Below are positions 1 through 5,995 of a DNA stretch of 18,151 nt, one piece after another; positions within the stretch are counted from its first letter, which is position 1, and every line of letters starts with the position of its first letter. The translations under genes and the position numbers were made by a program. Location of the stretch: positions 1 through 18,151 of the forward strand of contig CAJOLG010000012.1 of NCBI GenBank assembly GCA_905235315.1, in the 5' to 3' direction. The notes below the pieces were generated by a model, which ran no database searches, was not told the origin of the DNA, and worked only from the letters and a program-made list of their open reading frames with translations. The stretch comes from an uncultured Solobacterium sp. (GTDB taxonomy: Bacteria > Bacillota_I > Bacilli_A > Erysipelotrichales > Erysipelotrichaceae).

Positions 1-8
1 ATTCGGGT

Positions 9-179
9 TTAGGCTTTCGCTTTTTCGCTGCCGGTGGAACCGCACTGCGGGCAAGCGTGATGCGGCTGTTTGAACGCACCGCATTCCGGGCATCTTACGA
101 GTGTCGGAGCCGCGACCTTATAATGTGTGCGTCTCTTATCCCGTCTTGTCTTGGAATTTCTTCTCTGCTGTACTGCCAT
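9..179 (-). CDS. rpmF: 50S ribosomal protein L32
   Basis: This 56-residue protein is a small structural component of the large ribosomal subunit. It starts MAVQQRRNSKTRRDKRR, the usual basic L32 N terminus. It carries two CxxC pairs (Cys30/33 and Cys43/46, in CPEC and CPQC), which mark the zinc-binding form of L32. An in-frame extension upstream would give 122 residues. I reject it because the ATG at 179 is preceded by a strong AGGAGG about nine bases away and is the family start. It lies 13 bases downstream of the DUF177 gene, a pairing conserved in many bacteria. The two very likely share one transcript from the promoter near 731-758. Identification is essentially certain from the sequence. 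Confidence 0.97.
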   Translation of the reverse strand: MAVQQRRNSKTRRDKRRTHYKVAAPTLVRCPECGAFKQPHHACPQCGSTGSEKAKA

Positions 180-192
180 TGCCTGACACCTC

Positions 193-699
193 CTAATCCT
201 CTGTCTTGAACTCTCTGAGCTTCGCCAGGCGCGGATCGATACTTTCCTTCCGGCTCTTCTCATAGTCTTCTTCACTGATGACCTGCCATCCGTCACCGCT
301 GGGATAATCCTCCGGCTTCGCTTCGGTTGCCTGAAGCGGAACTTCAAGGAAGATTGCCTCTGTAACCGCCGGCGCAAGATCGATCACTTCATCAGTAACG
401 ATACGGACACTTTCATCATTGGAATCCCCTTCCTCAAAGGAATAGAATTCCTGGGTATCCGTCTGAAAGGGAACCTCGATCTCTTTGTTTGTGATCGCAT
501 CCGGGCACAGCATGACGCCTTCGATATGAAGGTTCACATAAAACCTGTCTGTTCCCTCCAGATAACCCTCACCGCTGATATGTGCTTCCCTGACAGAGTT
601 GATCCGGGTATTCTTTTCGAACGCCTCGTTATCAACGGTGAAATCCTCGTCAATATGCACATGCGGATTACGGATCAGTTCCGATCTAGTCCAAATCAC
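193..699 (-). CDS. YceD/DUF177 family protein, partner of L32
   Basis: This acidic 168-residue protein belongs to the DUF177 (YceD) family, whose members sit immediately upstream of rpmF in bacteria and in plants affect 23S rRNA maturation. The C terminus DPRLAKLREF is the family's hallmark ending, and a Cys near residue 65 lies in a typical central segment. The start is GTG at 699, chosen because AAGGAG sits eight bases upstream and no better ATG exists. The gene is 13 bases from rpmF and a good promoter lies just upstream, so this looks like a two-gene unit making L32 and a probable large-subunit assembly factor. The molecular function in bacteria is not settled; the family assignment is solid. 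Confidence 0.9.
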   Translation of the reverse strand: MIWTRSELIRNPHVHIDEDFTVDNEAFEKNTRINSVREAHISGEGYLEGTDRFYVNLHIEGVMLCPDAITNKEIEVPFQTDTQEFYSFEEGDSNDESVRIVTDEVIDLAPAVTEAIFLEVPLQATEAKPEDYPSGDGWQVISEEDYEKSRKESIDPRLAKLREFKTED

Positions 700-730
700 A
701 ACCGAGTCTCCTTAATCGTTAGCGTTCTCA

Positions 731-758
731 ATTATAACAAAAGCAAAGTCAAAATCAA
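731..758 (-). promoter_or_regulatory. Promoter of the DUF177-rpmF unit
   Basis: On the minus strand a perfect -10 hexamer TATAAT (731-736) is preceded by TG one base upstream (extended -10). A -35-like TTGATT (753-758) lies 16 bases further up. It falls in the short gap after the hydrolase stop at 764 and points at the GTG start at 699. A second TTGACT nearby is too close to the -10 to be used with it. No terminator separates it from the hydrolase, so read-through from that gene may add to expression. Confidence 0.65.
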
Positions 759-763
759 CAGTT

Positions 764-1654
764 TTATGACTTTACCGCCTCTATTCTCTGATCGATCCAG
801 TTTTTGATATCACGGTACACGCGTTCCCTGTCTTCTTCCTGCAGAATCTCATGCCGCATATTCGGATACAGCTTGAATGTGATATTTTTGTATCCTGCTT
901 CCTTGAGCGTATTGATGGAGTCTTCCAGACCTTCCATCCCGCCGATGCAGGGATCTTCCTGCCCTGCCACAAACAGGATCGGCAGTGTCGGGTTTTCTCC
1001 GCTGTACAGTTCTACCTGATGCATCTGCCGCATTCCTTCCAGCTCGTCCAGATAACCCTGGATCGTGAAACCGAACCCGCAGTTCGGGTCTTCCAGATAT
1101 GCCTGCACGTTCTTTTCGTTTTTGGACAGCCAGTCCACCGGCGTTTTGGCATTTTTTACGGATTTATTGAAATTGCCGGTCACCAGCTGATCCATCAGTT
1201 TGGAGTGCCCCTGTTTTCCACGCAGCCGGCGAAGCACCTTTCCGAACGCAATTCCCGCATTTGTAGCGGCCTGCCAGTTCGGCGCCCCCGAAAGAACCAC
1301 GGCGTCCACTTCATCGGCATGTTTCTGGAGATAGCAGCGCGAAATCATCGTACCCATGGAGTGGCCGAAGAGAATCACCGGCACCCCCGGAAATTCTTTT
1401 TTAACTCTGGCAACCGCCCTGTCAGCGCTGTCCACGAGTTCCTGCCATCCGTCATCTCCGAAGTAGCCGAGGGTCTCCCCTGCGCTTTCCCCGTGTCCAG
1501 GCAGATCGTAGGTAACCACTCCGTATCCGTTTTCCGCAAGATATTCCGCAAAGGCAACATACCGTTTCCGGTGTTCTGCCATACCATGCACAATCGCAAC
1601 ACCGCCTTTGACTTCGCCGTTCGGGCGAAACACATTATAAGCAAGTCTGTACAT
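764..1654 (-). CDS. Alpha/beta hydrolase, monoacylglycerol lipase/lysophospholipase type
   Basis: This 296-residue alpha/beta-hydrolase resembles the lysophospholipase/monoacylglycerol lipase group (Hydrolase_4). The predicted catalytic triad is visible: Ser99 in GHSMG, Asp234 in AGQEDP and His268 in NMRHE. The oxyanion-side motif is IVHGMAEH near residue 21. There is no signal peptide, so a cytoplasmic enzyme acting on lipid or other acyl esters is likely; the exact substrate cannot be read from sequence. The frame stays open to a TTG at 1756, but I choose ATG at 1654 (MYRLAYNVFRP). It matches the usual family start, has AAAGGAG 11 bases upstream, and avoids overlap with the divergent tmcAL gene. 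It faces away from tmcAL and runs into the DUF177 promoter with no terminator visible. Confidence 0.87.
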   Translation of the reverse strand: MYRLAYNVFRPNGEVKGGVAIVHGMAEHRKRYVAFAEYLAENGYGVVTYDLPGHGESAGETLGYFGDDGWQELVDSADRAVARVKKEFPGVPVILFGHSMGTMISRCYLQKHADEVDAVVLSGAPNWQAATNAGIAFGKVLRRLRGKQGHSKLMDQLVTGNFNKSVKNAKTPVDWLSKNEKNVQAYLEDPNCGFGFTIQGYLDELEGMRQMHQVELYSGENPTLPILFVAGQEDPCIGGMEGLEDSINTLKEAGYKNITFKLYPNMRHEILQEEDRERVYRDIKNWIDQRIEAVKS

Positions 1655-1682
1655 AGGATCATTGTCTCCTTTTTCTGTTTCT

Positions 1683-1692
1683 ATTATATAAT
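1683..1692. promoter_or_regulatory. Palindromic AT-rich box, possible shared -10 of divergent genes
   Basis: The ten bases ATTATATAAT form a perfect palindrome containing TATAAT on both strands. They lie midway between the divergent hydrolase (start 1654) and tmcAL (start 1725). A -10 could be read in either direction. I find no convincing -35 at normal spacing on either strand (plus-strand TTGTCT at 1662 would need 19 bases), so this is a candidate only. Confidence 0.35.
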
Positions 1693-1724
1693 TTCTCATA
1701 CATCCCGGGAGGGCGTAACACCTT

Positions 1725-2834
1725 ATGAAAGTATGCGGAATCGTTGCGGAATACAATCCGTTCCATACCGGTCATGCGTGGCATATCAGCCAGGCAAGAG
1801 AAAAATCCGGATGCGATATCATTCTGGCAGTCATGTCAGGCGATTTTGTGCAGCGCGGAGAACCGGCTGTGGAAGACAAAGTCCGCCGGGCCGTAACTGC
1901 CGTGGAGAACGGCTGTGATGCGGTCATCTGCCTTCCCTATATCTACTCCACACAGTCTGCCGGGGTTTTTGCGCACGGTGCGGTAAGTCTTCTGAAACTT
2001 GCGGGCGTGAGCCATATTGCCTTCGGCAGTGAATGCGGCAATCTGGAAAACCTGCTGGATATTGCGTCCACCCCGGTCAATCCCGATCACCTTCACGTAT
2101 CGATGGATACGGGAATGAGCTTTCCCAGGGCGTACAGCCTTCTGACAACGGATATGCGGCCGAATGACATTCTGGCGGTGGCGTACCTCAAGGAAATCGC
2201 AGGCAGCGGAATTGAGCCGGTGCTGATCAGGCGGACAAGTGATTATTCCGATCCGGAACTGCATGAGGTGAGCAGTGCGCTTGCGATACGCACCGCCCTC
2301 AAAGAAGGCCGTTCCGTTGAAGGACTCACCCCTTCCGTACATCTGGAACACGCGTTTATTCCCTGGATGGAGATGTACTGGCCGTATCTTCGCACCTATC
2401 TCCTGATGACCGGTGCCGAAACCCTGAATACCTATCAGATGTATTCCGAAGGAATTGAAAACCATCTGAAAGAACAGGCCAGACTCGCGGACAGCTATGA
2501 GGATTTCATGCGCCGAAGCGTCAATTACCGCTACACCGCATCCCGCATCCGCCGCACCTGTCTTCAGGCAATGATCCAGCTGACAAAGGCGGAAGTGAAA
2601 CGGCTCGGTGAGCCCGATACCCTTCAGGTGCTCGCATTTAATGACCGCGGCAGGGAATGGCTTCACAGTATGCGGGATACCGATGTGAAAATTGCCAGCC
2701 GGTTTGCCCGTGTCCCCTGGCACTGGCGGGAGATTGAATACCGCAGTGCCCTTCTCTACACTTCGGTGTTTGACGAAGAAAAACGCCGCGAAATCCTGCA
2801 GAGGGAAATCGGCGGCGCGGTATATGTGCGCTGA
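1725..2834 (+). CDS. tmcAL: tRNA(Met) cytidine acetate ligase TmcAL (YlbM family)
   Basis: This 369-residue protein resembles TmcAL, which makes N4-acetylcytidine at the wobble position of elongator tRNA-Met from acetate and ATP. The N terminus shows the nucleotidyltransferase fold: GIVAEYNPFHTGH contains the HxGH signature at residues 14-17, and MSGDFVQRGEPA is the next conserved block. It is somewhat shorter than the roughly 400-residue B. subtilis protein, and the tRNA-binding C-terminal half is less conserved. The start is ATG at 1725 with a GGGAGG-type site about 12 bases upstream. It converges on tagD with only three bases between the stop codons and no obvious terminator. The neighbouring genes are not functionally related. 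Confidence 0.9.
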   Translation: MKVCGIVAEYNPFHTGHAWHISQAREKSGCDIILAVMSGDFVQRGEPAVEDKVRRAVTAVENGCDAVICLPYIYSTQSAGVFAHGAVSLLKLAGVSHIAFGSECGNLENLLDIASTPVNPDHLHVSMDTGMSFPRAYSLLTTDMRPNDILAVAYLKEIAGSGIEPVLIRRTSDYSDPELHEVSSALAIRTALKEGRSVEGLTPSVHLEHAFIPWMEMYWPYLRTYLLMTGAETLNTYQMYSEGIENHLKEQARLADSYEDFMRRSVNYRYTASRIRRTCLQAMIQLTKAEVKRLGEPDTLQVLAFNDRGREWLHSMRDTDVKIASRFARVPWHWREIEYRSALLYTSVFDEEKRREILQREIGGAVYVR

Positions 2835-2837
2835 ATA

Positions 2838-3239
2838 TCAGACGGTTCTGCCGAGCCGTTCCAGATCTTCTTTGATCTTGGTGGTGGAGATTCCTGCGGT
2901 TCTGGGAAGATAAACAACTTCGCAGAGTTCTTTCAGTTCATCAAATTTTCCTTCCCAGTCATCGCCCATCACGAAGATGTCCGCTTCGTATTTGACGATA
3001 TCCGTTTTTTTCTGTTCCCAGGTTTCTTCCGGGATCACAAGATCCACATAGCGGATCGCTTCCAGCATCGCCTTTCGCTCTTCGTACGGATGATATGCGG
3101 TTTTTCCTTTTCCCGCATTGAACTCGTCTGTGGACAGGGCAACGATCAGATAATCGCCGAGCGCCTTTGCCCGCTGCAGAAGACGGATATGACCCCAGTG
3201 AAGAAGATCATACGTCCCGTAGGTAATGACTCGTTTCAT
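2838..3239 (-). CDS. tagD: Glycerol-3-phosphate cytidylyltransferase
   Basis: This 133-residue enzyme transfers CMP from CTP to glycerol-3-phosphate, giving CDP-glycerol for teichoic acids or other glycerol-phosphate decorations. Two hallmark motifs are present: GTYDLLHWGH, with HxGH at residues 14-17, and RTAGISTT at 113-120. Length and motifs match TagD/GCT closely. The start at 3239 has a strong AAGGAGG six bases upstream. The gene stands alone: no tagF-like polymerase or glycerol-phosphate transferase is in the window. It lies directly behind an intrinsic terminator (3257-3282), leaving only 17 bases before the start codon and no room for a promoter there. Its transcript therefore probably arises by read-through from yebC or from a promoter overlapping the hairpin. 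Confidence 0.93.
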   Translation of the reverse strand: MKRVITYGTYDLLHWGHIRLLQRAKALGDYLIVALSTDEFNAGKGKTAYHPYEERKAMLEAIRYVDLVIPEETWEQKKTDIVKYEADIFVMGDDWEGKFDELKELCEVVYLPRTAGISTTKIKEDLERLGRTV

Positions 3240-3256
3240 GACATTCCTCCTTATGC

Positions 3257-3282
3257 AAAAAAGACAGTTTCCTGTCTTTTTT
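3257..3282 (-). terminator. Intrinsic terminator between yebC and tagD
   Basis: An 11-bp perfect stem (3257-3267 pairing with 3272-3282) closes a four-base loop that reads GAAA on the minus strand. A run of six T follows on that strand. It sits just after the yebC stop at 3294 and just before the tagD Shine-Dalgarno sequence. The A/T-rich arms make it symmetrical, so it could also act on plus-strand transcripts arriving from tmcAL. Confidence 0.85.
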
Positions 3283-3293
3283 TAATCACTGCG

Positions 3294-4022
3294 TTACTCT
3301 GCGATTTCAACGTTGGTGTAAACCTTGTTTACATCATCCGCGTCATTGAGCATGTTCATGAGCTTGTTGTAAGCCTCGATCTCTTCCGGATCGGAAAGCG
3401 TCACATACTCATTCGGCAGCATCGTTACTTCACAGGTGTCGAATTCCACACCCGGAATCAGTGCTTCGATCGCATCCTGTGCTTTGGCAAAATCCGTAAA
3501 CGCGGTTTTGACCATCATGATGCCGTCTTCAACCGAAAGATCCGTAACATCCACTTCGGCATCCATCATTGTGTCCAGCATCTGCTCTTCATCTTCGTAC
3601 GGAAAATAGAACAGACCGCACTGCTCATAGTTGAATGAAACAGCACCGGCATTAGCGATCTTAGCGCCTTTGCACTTATTGAATACCGTCTTGACTTCCG
3701 TGTATGCGCGGTTTGTATTGTCAGTGAGGCAGTCAACAATGACCGTGCTGTTGCCGGGGCCGAACCCCTCATAACGGCACTCGGTATAATCTTCTCCTCC
3801 GCCGCCTTTTGCCTTGTCAATCGCACGCTTGATTACATCTGCGGGCACCTGATTGGACTTGGCCTCCTTGATTTTACGGGCAAGCGCAAGATTCATGTCG
3901 GGATCAGGAACACCGGACTTCGCCGCAATGTAAAGCTCTTTTCCATAGCGCGAATACAGTTTTGATTTCGCTGCGGCAGTTTTTGCCATCGCCGCTGCAC
4001 GTACTTCATGTGCTCTTCCCAT
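3294..4022 (-). CDS. YebC/PmpR (TACO1) family protein
   Basis: This 242-residue protein belongs to the YebC/PmpR/TACO1 family. Its members were first described as transcriptional regulators and more recently as ribosome-associated factors that relieve stalling at proline-rich codons. The N terminus MGRAHEVRAAAMAKTAAAKSK and the segment AIDKAKGGGGEDY are characteristic. The length and the GRAHEVR start point to the short Gram-positive (YeeN/YrbC-like) form. The start ATG at 4022 has AGAAGG about 12 bases upstream and a strong promoter at 4057-4086. A terminator follows the gene, so it is probably mostly monocistronic. Cytoplasmic. The family is secure; which of the two proposed roles applies here cannot be told from sequence. 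Confidence 0.93.
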   Translation of the reverse strand: MGRAHEVRAAAMAKTAAAKSKLYSRYGKELYIAAKSGVPDPDMNLALARKIKEAKSNQVPADVIKRAIDKAKGGGGEDYTECRYEGFGPGNSTVIVDCLTDNTNRAYTEVKTVFNKCKGAKIANAGAVSFNYEQCGLFYFPYEDEEQMLDTMMDAEVDVTDLSVEDGIMMVKTAFTDFAKAQDAIEALIPGVEFDTCEVTMLPNEYVTLSDPEEIEAYNKLMNMLNDADDVNKVYTNVEIAE

Positions 4023-4056
4023 ACTTGTATCAACCTTCTTTCAATAATTCCCGTAA

Positions 4057-4086
4057 ATTATAGCAAACCACCAACCGGCTTGTGAA
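4057..4086 (-). promoter_or_regulatory. Promoter of the yebC-family gene
   Basis: On the minus strand a perfect TATAAT (4057-4062) lies 18 bases downstream of TTCACA (4081-4086), a five-of-six match to the -35 consensus. The predicted transcription start gives a leader of roughly 30 bases before the ATG at 4022, containing the Shine-Dalgarno sequence. Confidence 0.75.
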
Positions 4087-4151
4087 GAAGTACTTTCGGT
4101 GCGCCGATACGGCAGCCGCCATACCATGATATACCGCGGTCCATTTGTCAA

Positions 4152-4181
4152 TCGACATTTCTCCGTCTGCTGTGATAGAAT
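4152..4181 (+). promoter_or_regulatory. Promoter of the calcineurin-fold phosphatase
   Basis: On the plus strand TCGACA (4152-4157) and TAGAAT (4176-4181) each match five of six consensus bases and are 18 bases apart. TG one base before the -10 makes it an extended -10 element. The start codon at 4205 is about 17 bases from the predicted transcription start. Confidence 0.65.
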
Positions 4182-4204
4182 CAGACTGCTTTTCAAGAGG
4201 TGTT

Positions 4205-4924
4205 ATGTCTACATATGTAATTTCAGATCTGCATGGCTGCCTGGATGAATTCCGCACCATGCTGGACCTTATTAATTTTACGGATTATGACGAGCTGTAT
4301 ATTAACGGAGATGTCTGCGACCGCGGCAAACGCCCGATCGAGCTTCTGCGGCTGATCATGGCTCATAAAAATATGCATCTGATCTTCGGAAACCATGATG
4401 TCTGGCTTGCCCGGTATGCGGAAGATCTCATCAAAGGAAAAGATAGCCCGTCTCATCTCCGCCTGCTCGGAGGTGATTTCGTCAACTGGATTCATTTCAA
4501 CGGCGGACTTGTGACCATGGACCAGTTCATGGACTGTGAATACAGCGTCTGCTATGACATTCTCGAGTACCTCGGAAACCCGGAGTATTATAAGGAACTG
4601 CAGGTCGGACATCAGAAATTCCTGATCGTTCACGCAGGGCTGGGAGACCGGTGGCGTCTCGGCCTTCCGGTCTGTGAATACAGCGAGAATGAGCTGATCT
4701 GGCCGCACATCGGAATCAATGACAACCCCTATCCGGATGTGATGATGATCGTCGGCCACATGCCGACATTCCTGTACGGCAAGCAGTACGAAAACCGGAT
4801 CATTCACGGCAGGAATCTGCTTCATATCGACTGCGGCTGTGTGTTCGGCCGGACGCTCGGCTGTGTAAGACTGGATGATCTGCAGGAATTCTACGTACCC
4901 AGCACCTGCCCCTACCTTGAATAA
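4205..4924 (+). CDS. Calcineurin-like metallophosphoesterase (PPP/ApaH type)
   Basis: This 239-residue cytoplasmic phosphatase has the complete metal-ligand set of the PPP/calcineurin fold: Asp8 and His10 in DLHG, Asp36 in GDVCDRG, Asn63-His64-Asp65 in GNHD, His143 in VHAGL and His185 in GHMPT. The GDxxDRG form points to the PPP branch (protein phosphatase or diadenosine tetraphosphatase-like) rather than cyclic-nucleotide enzymes; the substrate is unknown. The frame continues 20 codons upstream to 4145, but I prefer ATG at 4205 because MSTYVISDLHG is the normal family start and AAGAGGTG lies just upstream. The gene has its own promoter and ends in a strong terminator, so it is a single-gene plus-strand unit between minus-strand genes. 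Confidence 0.9.
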   Translation: MSTYVISDLHGCLDEFRTMLDLINFTDYDELYINGDVCDRGKRPIELLRLIMAHKNMHLIFGNHDVWLARYAEDLIKGKDSPSHLRLLGGDFVNWIHFNGGLVTMDQFMDCEYSVCYDILEYLGNPEYYKELQVGHQKFLIVHAGLGDRWRLGLPVCEYSENELIWPHIGINDNPYPDVMMIVGHMPTFLYGKQYENRIIHGRNLLHIDCGCVFGRTLGCVRLDDLQEFYVPSTCPYLE

Positions 4925-4941
4925 TCACAAACCGACCGCAC

Positions 4942-4970
4942 AAAAATAAGACCCGAAGGTCTTATTTTTT
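4942..4970. terminator. Bidirectional terminator between convergent genes
   Basis: A 12-bp perfect stem (4942-4953 with 4958-4969) closes a CGAA loop, with T-rich flanks on both strands. It ends the plus-strand phosphatase gene. It also contains the stop codon (4962-4964) of the minus-strand glycosyltransferase, so it can serve both transcripts. Confidence 0.9.
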
Positions 4971-5450
4971 AACATGTTCATCAATCCAGGATTCGATCAG
5001 GCCGGCCATATGATCCCGCTGTGAAACGTATGGCCGCGGCACAAAGGTTTTTGCGGCTTCAAGATACGGCCGGATGTCACTGAGATCCCGCATATAGATG
5101 AGATAGCCCTTCTCTTCAAACGCTTCGAGAAGCTGGGTCTGATGATCGTTGACATGTTCGCCGTACGCATTCAGACGGGCTGCCGCAAGAATCGTTTTCC
5201 CCTGCTGCAGGCCGGTCATGATCGTTCCGACTCCGCCGTGGGTGATCAGAAGATCTGCGTTGGCAAGTGCCTCGGCAAATGTTTCCTGATCGATATAATC
5301 AATGATCTTCATACAGTCGCTTTCATAGTGGGTGAATCCCGCCTGGACGAGAACCTCATCTGTGATATCCCCCGAACGGACCGCATCCTCCACTGCCTTC
5401 AGAAGCCGTGTGAACGGTTTGTCATTTGTGCCGAGTACAACAAGAATCAT
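4962..5450 (-). CDS. Alg13-like glycosyltransferase catalytic subunit (PssE/CpsG type)
   Basis: This 162-residue protein matches the GT28 C-terminal fold found alone in Alg13, PssE and streptococcal Cps14G. It begins MILVVLGTNDKPFTRLL and carries the nucleotide-sugar binding block ITHGGVGTIMTGLQQGK around the middle. Such proteins supply the sugar-donor half of a two-subunit transferase, the Alg14-like partner supplying the membrane half. I choose ATG at 5450, whose A overlaps the partner's TGA stop, over a GTG at 5462, because the family starts with MI(L/F)V.LGT. The two subunits are translationally coupled. No other polysaccharide genes are nearby, so the glycan is unknown. The stop lies inside the terminator shared with the convergent gene. 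Confidence 0.85.
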   Translation of the reverse strand: MILVVLGTNDKPFTRLLKAVEDAVRSGDITDEVLVQAGFTHYESDCMKIIDYIDQETFAEALANADLLITHGGVGTIMTGLQQGKTILAAARLNAYGEHVNDHQTQLLEAFEEKGYLIYMRDLSDIRPYLEAAKTFVPRPYVSQRDHMAGLIESWIDEHVKK

Positions 5451-5932
5451 CAGAAAATCCACCCCCCGTAAACCGCATCGGGATATACCTCAAGCATGCT
5501 TTCCCACTGGACGATGAACAGATCGGCAATGGGATAGATCATTTTGCCGGCCATCGTCGGTGTAGTCGCATTGGCAAAGGTCTCGATCCAGATGATCTTT
5601 TTGCCGAAATGATGCGCGATCCTGCACATCGGGACCGCCGTATGCGTACCCGTGGTTATGATCACATCCGGCTTCCATTTCCGGAAATAATGCAGGCTTT
5701 TGATAATATTGGCGGAAAAATGAAATACATAGGTCAGCGGCTGGGACTTACTGCCGTACGGCACAAAGGCGACCCGGTCGCTTCCGTAACGCTCTTTCAG
5801 ACTGAGATTGGATTTGTTGTTTTCCGTAATGATATGGTAATCGCAATGATCAAAAAGTACCGACAGCTGAAGCAGTTCGGTAAGATGTCCGCCGGTGCTG
5901 GAAATAAACAGAACGCGTGTTGATTTATCCAT
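5450..5932 (-). CDS. Alg14-like glycosyltransferase membrane subunit (PssD/CpsF type)
   Basis: This 160-residue protein resembles Alg14, PssD and Cps14F, which anchor and activate the Alg13-like partner at the membrane. The N-terminal GGHLTELLQL motif and the later VIITTGTHTAVPMC and WIETFAN segments are family signatures. The ATG at 5932 follows directly after the run of T of the ptsI terminator (5933-5967), and no Shine-Dalgarno sequence is visible. An in-frame ATG at 5977 would add 15 unconvincing residues encoded by the hairpin itself. Translation is therefore either independent of a Shine-Dalgarno sequence or from a short transcript starting inside the hairpin. The identification is good; the expression mode is open. 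Confidence 0.85.
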   Translation of the reverse strand: MDKSTRVLFISSTGGHLTELLQLSVLFDHCDYHIITENNKSNLSLKERYGSDRVAFVPYGSKSQPLTYVFHFSANIIKSLHYFRKWKPDVIITTGTHTAVPMCRIAHHFGKKIIWIETFANATTPTMAGKMIYPIADLFIVQWESMLEVYPDAVYGGWIF

Positions 5933-5967
5933 AAAAAAATCCGAGGTGCATTGCCTGCACCTCAGAT
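5933..5967 (-). terminator. Intrinsic terminator after ptsI, abutting the next start codon
   Basis: On the minus strand a 12-bp stem with one G-U pair (5956-5967 with 5939-5950) closes a GGCAA loop and runs into seven T. The last T is immediately followed by the ATG of the Alg14-like gene at 5932. It lies 16 bases after the ptsI stop codon. Confidence 0.85.
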
Positions 5968-5995
5968 TATATCGCATCCGTGATTAACGTGTTAC
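5966..5995 (-). promoter_or_regulatory. Possible promoter overlapping the ptsI stop and terminator
   Basis: Minus-strand TATAAT (5966-5971) overlaps the first bases of the terminator stem. GTAACA (5990-5995), four of six consensus bases, is 18 bases upstream and inside the last ptsI codons. Initiation about seven bases downstream of the -10 would skip the 5' arm of the terminator and give a leader of about 27 bases for the Alg14-like gene. The -35 is weak. Confidence 0.4.

Noticed and set aside
851..1918. 355-codon open frame on the plus strand
   Set aside because: It is antisense to the hydrolase and runs out of frame into tmcAL; no domain is visible.
1836..2723. 295-codon open frame on the minus strand
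   Set aside because: It is antisense to tmcAL, which has the HxGH motif and a proper ribosome site; this frame has neither.
4030..4260. 76-codon minus-strand frame between yebC and the phosphatase
   Set aside because: It overlaps the yebC promoter and the start of the plus-strand phosphatase, has no ribosome site and looks random.
5450..5977. Longer start for the Alg14-like protein at 5977
   Set aside because: The extra 15 residues are encoded by the terminator hairpin, match nothing in the family and have no ribosome site.
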